A program made the position numbers and the translations under genes. Source: Sanderia malayensis (Eukaryota > Cnidaria > Scyphozoa > Semaeostomeae > Pelagiidae). Taken from it: a stretch of 64,000 nt of DNA. The stretch spans positions 124,001 to 188,000 of the forward strand of contig RQOL01000452.1 in NCBI GenBank assembly GCA_013076295.1, written 5' to 3'. Positions 54,905 to 64,000 of the stretch are shown here, one piece after another. Each line of letters opens with the position of its first letter. The stretch's first letter is position 1. Under the pieces are notes generated by a model. That model saw nothing but the letters and a program-made list of their open reading frames with translations. It did no database searches and was not told the origin of the DNA.

Positions 54905-55510
54905 TTGGCCAGAAACCGATGGACCTCCCCCCCCCCGGTATGGTCATTTTTAATAATTTGTTGTTGTTTAAAATGTTTTAAAGTGTTTTTAAAGTGTTTT
55001 AAATTGTCTATATGTTTATACAAATTATTTATGAGAAGGAAAAACAATTTCTTTTATATACTCTTCAAGCTCTAACGTGAAATAGTACGCAAAATAAATA
55101 CAGCATTTTTCAATTAAAATAATCATCATCTAAAAATATACAATTGTTCAAATATATGTAATGTTCTTTTAACTCTTTTAACGGATCATGAGACATTGCC
55201 TGGGGGGCCCGAACTCTTCAATGTTTTTCAAAGGCATATTAACCTGTTTGCAGATCGCCGTCATGAGAAATGAGAAAATTCTAGAATCTAGAATGATCTA
55301 GAAAGTTTTTACAATTTATATATTAGTAGGATTTAGAAAAATGAGCCATAAATTTCCATCATACTAACTTTATTTTATAACAATTTTAAACGTAACATAT
55401 GCAGTAAATTTTTCATCATACTAACTTTATTTTATAACAATTTTAAGCACAACATGTGCAGCATGCAGTATGTGTATATAGACATTTTGTCATCTTCTCA
55501 TATAGACGTT
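54905..55510. other. non-coding spacer with HSE-like patch
   Basis: Begins with a C-run (54927-54937). At 55278-55305 TTCTAGAATCTAGAATGATCTAGAAAG holds heat-shock-type GAA/TTC pentamers like those at 56.3 kb. A ~30-bp segment (CATCATACTAACTTTATTTTATAACAATTTTAA) is duplicated at about 55357 and 55414. No gene. Confidence 0.5.
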
Positions 55511-55512
55511 TT

Positions 55513-55707
55513 TCATCTTGGGAATCTTCTTCTTTTTTCTGATATAGGCATTTTTTCATCTTCTGATATAGACATTTTTTCATCTTCTGAATCTTCCGTC
55601 TCAGCATTTCGGAAAATTATGCCATAGCAATCACACTGGGCGAAACCATCCCATTCTCGACCACAATCACCACAGATCGTTAACGTAGGAATTTTATCAG
55701 TGTACAA
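55513..55707 (-). CDS. small Cys-rich acidic ORF, unknown
   Basis: About 64 residues with a compact zinc-ribbon-like CGDCGREWDGFAQCDCYG, followed by an acidic Ser/Glu repeat (SISEDEK and PISEKR) encoded by a short DNA repeat. It follows the 145-aa ORF on the same strand and probably belongs to the Polinton/adintovirus-like element. The frame may extend upstream, since the listed start is not clearly an ATG in good context. Confidence 0.4.
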   Translation of the reverse strand: MYTDKIPTLTICGDCGREWDGFAQCDCYGIIFRNAETEDSEDEKMSISEDEKMPISEKRRRFPR

Positions 55708-55747
55708 TCCAGAAGTATAGCATTATAAGGTGCATCTGTCCAAAATA

Positions 55748-56185
55748 TCATCTATCACCCCCATATAGATTGAAAATGATTTCTTTTTTTCCCTCATCTA
55801 GACTGAGAAGAACTGAAGATTTTTTAATCGTTAAAAATGGAGGATAGTAACCATATAACATATCCAACAAATTTTTAAACAGGTAGACAAGTGTTGATCC
55901 GGATTCAAAATTTGACGCATCTCCATCTATTTCATGCTTATCGGCATTCTCCCAGTGACCTTTTTGTTCTTTGCGAAACATACCCCACACACCATTCTTT
56001 AGAGGTTTTGCTGTATATGTACGTTGATCACCTCGGGTGAATTGAACTAATGCTTCATAATACATATTTGTATGATACATTGGGGAAAACGGTAAACCCT
56101 CACTATAAAATGGTGTAAAAAGAATTTCCACCTCATCAGTTTCTTCAATATCATCTAATGAGATTTTTGATTCAAAATGATACAT
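55748..56185 (-). CDS. 145-aa unknown protein of the Polinton-like element
   Basis: Intact ORF starting ATG at 56185, 67 bp downstream of a TATATAA box on the same strand. The protein looks globular, with alternating beta-like segments (VEILFTPFYSEGLPF, YYEALVQFTRGDQRTY, SVLLSLDEGKKEIIFNLYG). No family recognised. It diverges from the DNA polymerase gene across a shared promoter region, which suggests an early accessory gene. Confidence 0.6.
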   Translation of the reverse strand: MYHFESKISLDDIEETDEVEILFTPFYSEGLPFSPMYHTNMYYEALVQFTRGDQRTYTAKPLKNGVWGMFRKEQKGHWENADKHEIDGDASNFESGSTLVYLFKNLLDMLYGYYPPFLTIKKSSVLLSLDEGKKEIIFNLYGGDR

Positions 56186-56531
56186 CTTGACTAATTACTT
56201 CTTTCTTCTTCAACGATTTATAGTTAAATGAAATCTACTCAACTATCTTTTTATATAAGTCTAAAGATGTTCCAGAAGTTTCCAGAAGCAGAAGCTTCCA
56301 GAAGTTTCCAGGAGCTATCAACCGATCAGATCACAGGGACTTTTCAGAAGTTTCTAGAAGTAGGGAAAGTCCCTCGGAAGAGTTCTAGAAAGTTCTATGA
56401 TGTCATAAAGAAGTTTCCAGAAGTGAAAAGTTCTAGAAAATTTTAGAAGCAGAAATCTCTGCAATCTGATTGGTTGATTTATGTATATAAATCATCCTCA
56501 AAATAAAATCACTTCAAATAACGATCTAGTC
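56186..56531. promoter_or_regulatory. divergent promoter with clustered heat-shock elements
   Basis: Two TATA boxes face outward: TATATAA at 56252-56258 for the leftward 145-aa gene, and TATATAAA at 56484-56491 for the rightward polymerase gene, with an inverted CCAAT (ATTGG) at about 56469. Between them, 56270-56455 carries runs of alternating TTC and GAA pentamers: TTCCAGAAGTTTCCAGAAG at 56270-56288, a related run to 56322, then GTTTCTAGAAG, GTTCTAGAAAG, GTTTCCAGAAG and GTTCTAGAAA. This matches the heat-shock element consensus (nGAAn repeats) several times over. Heat-shock-factor control is inferred. Confidence 0.8.
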
Positions 56532-58970
56532 ATGAAGAGATCACACGAAGAAAGTGCAGCTGCTAATAATAGCAAGAAAAGAAAAATCTCTTGCTATCAA
56601 TGTAGGAAAGTATTCAATAGAATGGCGAATCTAATGGCGCACAAGCGAACAACTCATAATGTGCAATCACCACCCAAATTAGTTAGCGAAGGTAGGAAAA
56701 AGAAAAAGATAGATGATAAAGCATTTAAAATATATACTAAGGAAGAGGATATTGAAAATATGAAAAAGATCAAGCAGCACACCATTCGCGAACTTATGAG
56801 TGAGATATTTACACATAAGCAAGGGATAAAGTATTATATTGTTCTCAAAGTAGAATTTCATAAACCCATCGGGGATATCATATCAGATCCACCGCTAGTA
56901 TTCAGATCTGCTATCTATTCACTGCTGCGATCAGACATTGAAGATATCGAAGAGCTTGAAGACCAAATAGACAACGCCATTAGATAGTTAAAAAATGACA
57001 TAGATGAATTTACAGAAAATGGAAGCGGCTGGATATTTACAAAGTATATCAAACTGCTAGTGAAGATGTTCGACTATGAAGCAATCAAAGGTAAAAAATA
57101 TTTGCAGCTACCCGCCAACATCAAAAACAAAAAAGCAGTCATTAACATGCAAAACGATGCACGTTAATGATGCAAAATGATGCAATTCTATCTGCACTAC
57201 ATCCACAATCAAAAGATCCACAAAGAGTCGCAAAGTATCAACAGTGCTTGAACGAGCTTAACTGCGAGGGATTGAAATATCCAGTAAAAGTGCAAGATAA
57301 AAAGATGATTGATACATTTGAAATAAACAACAACATTTCAATCAATATCTATTTAAATAAAGATGATGAAATTATACCTGTAGGAATAGCGAAAAAAGAA
57401 CTTGGAAAGCATGTGGATTTGCTACTAATAATTAATGATGATGATGAGAATCACTACTGCTGGATTAAAAGTATGAGTCGTTTGTTGGGCGGACGTCCTG
57501 GGCATAAACATCATGGAAAGCGTTTTTACTGTCCGCTATGCCTGTCATCATGCACAAGTCAAGAAAATCTAGATAAACATAAAACATTATGTCAGAAAAT
57601 CAAAATCTTCCAAGGTGTTGAGTATCCCAAAGACCCAGAATTAAAGTTGGAACATTTTAAGAACCAATGCATGCTACCATTCATCATATATGCAGATACT
57701 GAATCTATTTTGGAAAGTTCAAACAAGGGAGCTGCTTATCAAGAACACAAACCAATCAGTTATTGTACTTACGTCACGTCAATCTATGATAGGTGGCAAC
57801 AAGCGTTGGAATGTTATACCGGAGAAGATTGCATGGAGGTGTTTATGAATAGTTTAGATAAGCTAAATGAAGAATTACGAACAGTATTCAAGAAAACCAT
57901 GCCAATGATTAGATTAACACCGGAAGAAAATGCTGAACATGCTGAGGCTCCGCATTGCTATTGTTGCAATCAACTATTCAATGATAATGATAGACAAAAA
58001 GTCAGAGATCATTGCCACATTACTGGAAAATACAGAGGTCCAGCTTGCAAGCATTGCAACTTCAAACATCTGGATATAGTAGCAAACTATCACACCATCC
58101 TGATCGTCTTTCACAGTCTAAAAGGATATGATATGCATCATATTCTGAACAATTTGAATGGCAGAAATGCAAAGATCATCGTCAATTCGAAAGAAAAGAT
58201 CATGACTGCACAGATTGATGGTCATTCTGAAGAAAATGAAGAAGGTAGAAATACCAATACTAATGGAATCAAATACATTGATTCATTTGCATTTTTAAGC
58301 ACCAGCTTGGCAACACTAGCCAACAACCTGCCGAAAGAAGATTTCATATTTATGAAAAAATACTTGCATGATAAGATCACCCAACAACAATATCCTGAGA
58401 TACCTAGAAATGAAGGAGAAAGAGTTACAGAATTGGAAAGAGAACTGTTCAACTATGCGACATCGATACTGATAGCTTCATCTATGACATACCAATGTCT
58501 CAAGATCAAGTTAACAGTGTATTGAACGATCATGAAGATCGATTCGATTTCAGCAACTATGATAAAGAACATCCAAATTACTCTGTAAGAAACAAGAAAG
58601 TTATTGGGAAAATGAAAGATGAGCTCAGTGGTGGGAAAATGATAGAATTCGCCGGATTGAGATCAAAGATGTATAGCCTCAGAATCGATGATGGACAAAC
58701 AATCAAAAGAGCGAAAGGAATTAAAAAAATGTGGTAAAGAAGCAAATAAAGCATAAAGATTACCTAGATTGCCTGAAGGAACAGCAAACCTATTCACACA
58801 GGCAGCGTAATATTGAATCACACAATCATACCATCTACACAACAGAAAGAACAAAGAAATCGCTGAGCTCTTTTGATGATAAGAGATACATTCTTGAAAA
58901 TGGCTTTAACACACTGCCATATGGGCATTGTTTGCAAGAAAATGCGCAAGCTGCTGAAGAAAGATACTGA
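56532..58970 (+). pseudogene. protein-primed type B DNA polymerase, internally deleted
   Basis: Starts ATG at 56532 with a C2H2 finger (CYQCRKVFNRMANLMAHKRTTH). A TAG at 56985 interrupts the N-terminal region; the frame shifts near 57165, then is open to about 58450. Seen: LHPQSKDPQRVAKY, a Cys/His zinc region, exonuclease motif I (YADTESIL), an endonuclease-VII-like zinc module (CYCCNQLF, then RDHCHITGKYRGPACKHC) and exo motif II (FHSLKGYDMHHI). At 58450-58465 the frame changes from a probable exo III site (ELFNYA) straight to palm motif C (DTDSF). Palm motifs A and B, and the region between, are absent. The C-terminus (GFNTLPYGH) is present. Such polymerases copy Polinton DNA; this copy cannot polymerise. 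Confidence 0.9.
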
Positions 58971-59025
58971 GAAAAAGACATTATTTGAACATTTCTAATC
59001 TAACTGAACATTTAAGTTTTCAACA

Positions 59026-59493
59026 TTATTTTAAACTATATCTTCTATTAACATAATTGTAAACATACAAATCATTACTTAACTTATCATTTACATTAAA
59101 ATATTTATTGATTAATGAGTTCATTGTAACGTTTTTTGTTCTATTAATGAGGAAGAACATGCAATGTTGTCCACAAGTCGCACTCTCATAGGATTGAACT
59201 TGAGTTTTATTGTAAGTGAGCTTGAACGGATGAATGAAGTTTTCAAATTCTTTCAGCATAGGAGGTTCACCAAACGAATCATAAAAATCCAAAACGCGAT
59301 CATCGCTAATATAGACGGCTACCCAGTGAGTTCCTTTACCAGTAAAATTATCGTCATTGAAAATGAATGAGCAGGGTAGTAAATGCACATCGATGTTTTT
59401 TATTTCATCTTTTTCAAATACACCATGGAAATAAGGTAGCTTTTCATGTTTCAGAAGTAAGTTATTGATTGTTATATCATCCATCATTACCAA
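59026..59493 (-). CDS. adenain-like maturation cysteine protease
   Basis: Intact 155-aa ORF. The catalytic triad and oxyanion residues of the adenovirus-type C5/Ulp1 fold are visible: His in GTHWVAVYI, Asp/Glu in RVLDFYDSFGEPP, Gln in QVQSYESATCG and Cys in TCGQHCMFF. In Polintons and adintoviruses this enzyme processes capsid proteins during particle maturation. It overlaps the major capsid ORF end by a few bases and converges with the polymerase gene. Confidence 0.9.
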   Translation of the reverse strand: MVMMDDITINNLLLKHEKLPYFHGVFEKDEIKNIDVHLLPCSFIFNDDNFTGKGTHWVAVYISDDRVLDFYDSFGEPPMLKEFENFIHPFKLTYNKTQVQSYESATCGQHCMFFLINRTKNVTMNSLINKYFNVNDKLSNDLYVYNYVNRRYSLK

Positions 59494-60799
59494 TCACGAA
59501 TGATGTTTTTATGACTATCAATTTTAATTGTTCTGTCAAATTCTCCGAGAACAACAATATTCATCAAACTTACAACAGCCGTTGCAAAATTGATGCTTAT
59601 TCTCAAGTTACCCTCTCTTTTAAGCAAGTATTGTTCATCTGCACAATTTCCCTTTGGTGTCAAGTCAAAACCATAAATTGCTGATCCTTGATTGAATCTA
59701 TCATAATCAACCAGACTAGCTGAATTGCCCAGAGTAGTCAACAGACGGCTATAGGCATCAAAATAGTCATTATCATCATAATCCAATCTTAGAGGGCGAG
59801 TGACCTCTTGATTGTTAACAGTCACTTGAACGCCAGAAACTGATCCATGTACAAAGTTGAATGGGTTTTGTTCTGAAGATCCATTAAATGCAGAATGATC
59901 CACAAGAGCAAAAAACAATCTGTTTGGTACTTTTCCATTAAACACATTGTCTTGAACCCAGCTCGTTGTTGCAGCGGGAACCAAATAGCTTGCCATATGG
60001 GGTTGACAGAGAGGATAATTTGCAGGAGTTTTCATCAAAGTTCTTTCAATTCCTTCCAATACTGCATCTTTAACGTGGATATGACGAAGTATCAATTTCA
60101 CTTCATAAATGAAAAGCTGTGGAGATGTTCCAGTTTTGCTCATTAAACAAAACAAATTACTGTTGGGACTCAATCGCCATTGAAGACGTACGCCAGGCAG
60201 TAAATATTTGCTTTGATTGCAAATGTTAACATGGGGTTTTGTTAACACTTTGACTTTCTCGCTGTCGTCAAATGCCGCAGATCTTGGGTTCAATCCTTGA
60301 TTTTTCGCTGATGCCATATTCGTTGGATAAGCAGCATTTTCCTTACCTAGTGTGTCACTGACCCAGTTTGTCATTTTCAAATAGTTTTCAGCTTTAGTTT
60401 CGTCAAACGACAACATTGTTTCCAAGAAGATTGGTATGCATACATCCCGTTTGCTTCTGTGACAGGGGTGTCATTCAAAGCCAGCTCTATCTGCTTCCGC
60501 ATAGATTGACCAATGTTACTTACTACTCCTACAAATTCTGCATTTGTTTTTCCAATATCAGCTCCATTTGCTTTCTTAATAGTAAGAGTTGAGACGAAAT
60601 AAGAATGATTCAAATCAATCATATGATCTGGCCGGGCAGGAATGTCAAACACAACAGTCTGCTTTGAGGAATTGAGAGCAGCAGTTTGTGGAAAATACTC
60701 AACATCTTTAAAATAATCAACATCGTTTTGAACTATTGGTGTACTGAATAAATCTAAACTCTCACTAGGGCACTCAGTATATTCTGTTTTTATACTCAT
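59487..60799 (-). pseudogene. hexon-like major capsid protein, one frameshift
   Basis: Two overlapping frames, 60799-60377 and 60425-59487, make one ~435-aa protein if a single-base shift near 60425 is ignored. It is rich in beta-strand-like segments and resembles the invertebrate 'F54H12.2-like' family, which I associate with the double jelly-roll major capsid of Polintons/adintoviruses. Recognisable stretches are FDIPARPDHMIDL near the N-terminus, LFIYEVKLILRHI in the middle and RPLRLDYDDNDYF near the C-terminus. Its place before the protease supports this. Identity rests on resemblance, not alignment. Confidence 0.65.
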
Positions 60800-61337
60800 T
60801 GTAACAATTTCTTGTTCAGCAGTTTCTTCAACAAATTTTTTCTTAAATCTGAACGCTTTGCTTTAGGCTTCTTTACCCTACGCTTCTTGCTCTTATTTGG
60901 CATGAAGATCCCTCTCATGGTGCTTTCTTTTATAGTTCTTTTAGGACGGCTCCTTGATTTCCTACCAGTGGCAGGTCGCTTCTTACTGGCAGAGCGCTTC
61001 TTGGCAGGTGGTTTTTTTGCTTTTTTTACAACATTTACAATTTCTTCAGCAGCTTTTCTTTTAATTCCTCTCATAGAAGATTGTGCGGTATCTTTCATAG
61101 CATTTTTAACATTTTCACCCGCTAACACTCGATCAACCGCCTTTTCTCCAAAATCTTTTAAAACAAGAAGTATAATATTTTCGTAGATTTTAGTCCTTGC
61201 TTTTTCAAAACTGGTATTGCAGCTTTAACAGCTCTTTTGAAAATAGACCCAGCTTTCTTGAAAATAGTATCTACTCCTCTCCCACGCTGGGAAGCATAGA
61301 AATATGGAGTTGATTTGTAAATTGGAAAATCATACAT
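60796..61337 (-). pseudogene. pX/pVI-like basic minor capsid protein, frameshifted
   Basis: Starts ATG at 61337 with YFYASQRGRGVDTIFKKAG and an amphipathic AVKAAIPVLKKQG helix. After a frame change near 61160 it continues as VLAGENVKNAMKDTAQSS, then a Lys/Arg-rich tail (KKRSASKKRPATGRKSRSR) to 60796. The glycine-rich start, amphipathic helix and basic tail match the membrane-active/core minor capsid proteins of Polintons, related to adenovirus pVI/pX. It follows the penton-like gene and precedes the major capsid gene. Confidence 0.7.
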
Positions 61338-62659
61338 GCTTTCTTCTAAAATGTAGCAAGAATGAATGAATGTCTGTTTTGTAAAATTGTATATCTTTTC
61401 CTAGCTCGTTGTAGACTTTTATAGTAAATTCGTTTATGTCGTTGTACAGCAACGGATAGTAGAACAGATTTTCAAATTCTACAAAATTCAGCACATGTTT
61501 GTTAATCTTCAATCAAATGAAACGTAACAATGGTGTGCTAATTTTTCCGACTACACGATAGTCAAGCATGGAGCAATATATAAACATATTCTTCCCTTCT
61601 GCGTTGACTTGGAAATCTTGATCACCAGTCACATCAGTTGTTCTTTCAATAGCCTTGAATGTATGATTTGATAGTAATCCAATAGGTGGATCTAGACTAC
61701 TTGTAAACGGGCAAGGTGTCCATCTCACATCTCTATAATAAACATTATTTATATTGCGACTATATTCCTGCACATCTTCAACAAAACCAAACAATTTACA
61801 TAAATCTTTTCCCATTGCAATTCTATTCGCATACTTTGGAAATGTTATCTTCACTTTTGAATCCACAATTGAAAACTCTTGTCCACCTTCATAAGATAAA
61901 CCTAAATCAGTTACATACTCTTTCAGTTCCCCCTCTTGTTTTTTTACGTTTTCATTGAAAATTGCAACAATTTCTCTCATTGTGAATTTTTTAATAGTAT
62001 CTCCACTCGAGATTACATCATAGAAGTCAGGATATTGTATCCATCTCTCTGGTTTATCTGCTGCTTGATTCCATTTTTTCGTATATTCATTACTTGACGC
62101 TACTCTCACATTTAACTCATCAAATCCAACCTTATCCAGTGCCAAGTTGCATCAATCTACACATTTTCCAACTATTATAAACACCATGTTTAAATTGAGC
62201 AGGATCAAATACAAGTCTATCACTCAGCTCATAGATCATTTCTACCAGCGTCACTTCCCATTTTCCATGTAAATGTAATTGTTCGTTAAGTTTTATTTTT
62301 CCATCGGAATCAGTAGGACATGTGAGGTAAAAATCATTAATCATCTTTAACGAATGATAAATCAATTTGACAATTTTCTTCAAATTTTTATCGAATGATT
62401 TTATGTTAGATCTTGTTATTCTATACGTTGCTCGATTTATAGTTGATCTGTGAATGGATTTTGAATCGTCAATAACTAGCCCCAATAGAGGAACAGCATC
62501 CTTACTTATAATGAAATCACAACAAACAGCAAACACTTTTTCACTCTCATCTTTTTCTTTTTTATTTAATGTACAAGCAATCATACTACATTTCCAATTA
62601 GTATCCACTGGAAGTGGGTTATGAAAATTTACATGTCTATTATTCAGTGTCACATTCAT
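61330..62659 (-). pseudogene. penton-like minor capsid protein, broken
   Basis: Frames 62659-62132, 62145-61513 and 61512-61330 follow each other. The middle one lacks an ATG start, and the last two are separated only by an in-frame TGA. Around 62360-62250 MINDFYLTCPTDS and HLHGKWEVTLVEMIYE match the typical beginning of Polinton penton-like proteins. FIYCSMLDYRVVGKISTPLL and the final LLHFRRK match their end. So the lower two thirds are probably one penton gene with a frameshift and a stop. The first ~100 residues upstream (MNVTLNNRHVNFHNPLP) may be a separate small ORF. Forms the capsid vertex. Confidence 0.6.
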
Positions 62660-63144
62660 ATTACTGGTCTAATTCGAACAGTCAGTGATGTTTCTCCAAT
62701 ATACTGCTTTGCAGAATAGAGAGATCTTAATTTTATAGGATTCCCATCATCATCTACCAATTTTATTGGAATTTGTTGGAACTGCAGCCTCTCCAGTGGT
62801 GTGTAAATTATATTCTTTGGAGCATAATATCTAACATATGTATCGAGGTCTGTATCGTAAAATGCTAGTTTTCTCAAAACTCTTCGTTTGTTAACACCTC
62901 CAAGATCACATTCTACATTTATGGAAGTATGTTCATTTAGATGAACACCATCCTTTATTCTGCTTAAGCAGTTTATCTTTCCTCCAGTCAGCGAGTCACC
63001 ATCTGCCTTCCTGTTGTAAACAATCAGTTTCATTGTTTGACTGGATGGTATACTATCAGAAATCTTATAGTGAAAGTATTTGACTATTGAGCCATTTGGT
63101 AAAGTGTGGGTGACCAGATCTTCTAAACCAAGAAAATGTGCCAA
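62656..63144 (-). CDS. unknown late/structural protein of the Polinton-like element
   Basis: Intact 162-aa ORF with beta-rich composition. The end, QQIPIKLVDDDGNPIKL, recalls the closing strand pair of penton-like capsid proteins. It overlaps the next ORF by 4 bp (ATGA-like), a compact arrangement typical of these elements. Function unknown; structural role inferred from position. Confidence 0.5.
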   Translation of the reverse strand: MAHFLGLEDLVTHTLPNGSIVKYFHYKISDSIPSSQTMKLIVYNRKADGDSLTGGKINCLSRIKDGVHLNEHTSINVECDLGGVNKRRVLRKLAFYDTDLDTYVRYYAPKNIIYTPLERLQFQQIPIKLVDDDGNPIKLRSLYSAKQYIGETSLTVRIRPVI

Positions 63145-63162
63145 AGGTCTTGAAAATGTTAT

Positions 63163-63408
63163 TTAAAGTGCACTAGTATATCTCCGTCTTTTACCTCCAT
63201 GAGTTGCAAAGCCTAATGTTTTCAAATCATCTTTCATTTCAAACTGTATCTTTCCATCAATTAATGATACCGATAACATGTTTTTTAATATGTATCCAAA
63301 TTCAGGGAAATCCAAGACTCTATCATTGAAAAGTCTTTTGAATTCATAATACATCAGAGTATTATCACCGGTTTCGATAGCAAGCCGCCATTCATAGCCC
63401 ATCAACAT
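63163..63408 (-). CDS. small ORF at the element's outer side, unknown
   Basis: About 81 residues (MLMGYEWRLAIETGDNT...). Its end is basic (GGKRRRYTSAL). It lies 18 bp upstream of the 162-aa ORF in the same direction. No homology recognised; it is the outermost ORF of the block. Confidence 0.4.
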   Translation of the reverse strand: MLMGYEWRLAIETGDNTLMYYEFKRLFNDRVLDFPEFGYILKNMLSVSLIDGKIQFEMKDDLKTLGFATHGGKRRRYTSAL

Positions 63409-63430
63409 ACCGGTGAGACCTGGGGGCCCA

Positions 63431-64000
63431 TTAGAACTGTCAGTCAGTCAGTCTCGTGCGGCTTGTTTTGACAAATGGCGCACATGCGCAGAAAGTATTT
63501 TAGACTACACCCTAAGGCATATAGTTGTGCGGTAAGCAGCCTATCCAATCATTATTTGCTGGAGCTCAGAGCAATAGCACAATGTCTTCATGTCTTGTTC
63601 TCTTGAATCTGACGAGAAGTTTTTTTTGGGAAGTGCGTTACTGCTGATGCCAATATGATGCCCAACTGGCCGATGTCTTCCATAGCTACCTTTCGGATTC
63701 ATATTTACAAGTTATCCCGTTGAGGTCGTTTCTTAATACTTTATAGTTGGGTATGAATTATTTACTGCACGTGCATCATTGCGCTTTGCTCAGCTTACTT
63801 TTCTGTCCGTCTAGTCAACATATCTGCGTGCGAATTTTCACCTTGCCTATTATTGTAAGGGTTGTAAGCGTAACCAACGTGGGAGGGCCTGTTTTTTCTT
63901 CCCTCCTGCTATCCATGGCCACTGGGTTGGTGTTGTTTTATCGCCTCCCTCCTGGTATCTCGCAACTCTGTACGCTTATTATTATAATGTTTCACTTAGC
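63431..64000. other. right flank, no feature recognised
   Basis: Starts with a CAGT microrepeat (63439-63452). No open frame with support. Base composition is less AT-rich than the left part of the window. It may be element terminal sequence or host DNA. Confidence 0.4.

Larger units (their letters stand above)
55200..63430. mobile_element. Polinton/adintovirus-like element 2 (decayed)
   Basis: One block holds a protein-primed polymerase, maturation protease, hexon-like, pX-like and penton-like genes plus three small unknown ORFs. No packaging ATPase (FtsK/HerA) and no integrase were found between 55 and 64 kb, so the element is incomplete, or those genes lie beyond the window. Long terminal inverted repeats were not located. 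GGGGGCCC occurs near 55204 and 63421, at the margins, but is too short to prove ends. Confidence 0.75.

Noticed and set aside
55204..63428. GGGGGCCC at both margins as terminal repeats of the second Polinton-like element
   Set aside because: Only a few bases match, and the flanking sequence does not continue the match.
1..64000. tRNA or rRNA genes
   Set aside because: Looked for internal promoter boxes and cloverleaf-like arms by eye; none was convincing. A tRNAscan run would decide.

Overview
The window is AT-rich eukaryotic DNA. Several genes are broken by GT-AG introns, TATA-type promoters are visible, and nearly all recognisable content is mobile DNA of kinds found in animals: Helitron, Helentron, Polinton/adintovirus-like elements, a LINE remnant, and integrase-type and THAP/DDE cut-and-paste transposons. 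This combination suits an aquatic invertebrate (cnidarian-like, or another early-branching or marine group), but the species cannot be named from the sequence. No conserved cellular housekeeping gene was recognised.

Layout. (1) 2.7-16.2 kb, minus strand: a decayed Polinton-like element with a coiled-coil ORF, a Bcl-2 homologue, an integrase and a penton-like structural ORF. The structural ORF is split by a 10.1-kb insertion (3475-13564). The insertion carries 10-bp inverted ends, a LINE reverse-transcriptase remnant, a two-exon gene, minisatellites and a higher-order satellite. (2) 16.2-18.6 kb: low-complexity and degenerate tandem repeats. (3) 18.6-25.0 kb: a large foldback structure whose long inverted arms consist partly of tandem ~180-bp units. 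The left arm is interrupted by a ~930-bp repeat encoding a 2A-like motif. A compact three-exon gene for a basic protein lies just outside (25.09-25.66 kb). (4) 27.5-32.6 kb, plus strand: a nearly intact, intron-containing Helitron Rep/helicase gene. (5) 34.8-35.7 kb: another satellite array. (6) 36.1-54.1 kb, minus strand: a Helentron-type element (OTU protease, DUF6570-like region, HUH Rep, PIF1-type helicase, EEP endonuclease, RPA-like protein). Two complete transposons interrupt it. One is 6.5 kb (38775-45292) with 360-bp inverted repeats, a 6-bp target duplication, an integrase-type transposase and a HECT ubiquitin ligase. The other is 3.8 kb (49197-52962) and ISL2EU-like, with a THAP/DDE transposase, a YqaJ-SWIM-PHD protein and an AT duplication. 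In both cases removing the insert with one duplication copy restores the Helentron reading frame exactly. (7) 55.5-63.4 kb: a second Polinton/adintovirus-like element with a divergent promoter packed with heat-shock-element motifs, a protein-primed type B DNA polymerase that has lost its central palm, an adenain-like protease, and capsid proteins (hexon-like, pX-like, penton-like).

How the parts relate. Each coding block is an element's own replication or transposition machinery. The nesting gives relative ages: the Polinton-like element and the Helentron are older than the elements inserted into them. The most unusual observations are the HECT ligase carried with an integrase-type transposase, the Bcl-2 homologue beside a Polinton integrase, the heat-shock-like divergent promoter, and the foldback element with repeat units bounded by splice-site-like sequences. 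Frameshifts and stops show that most elements are no longer autonomous. The HECT transposon and the Helitron are the best preserved.
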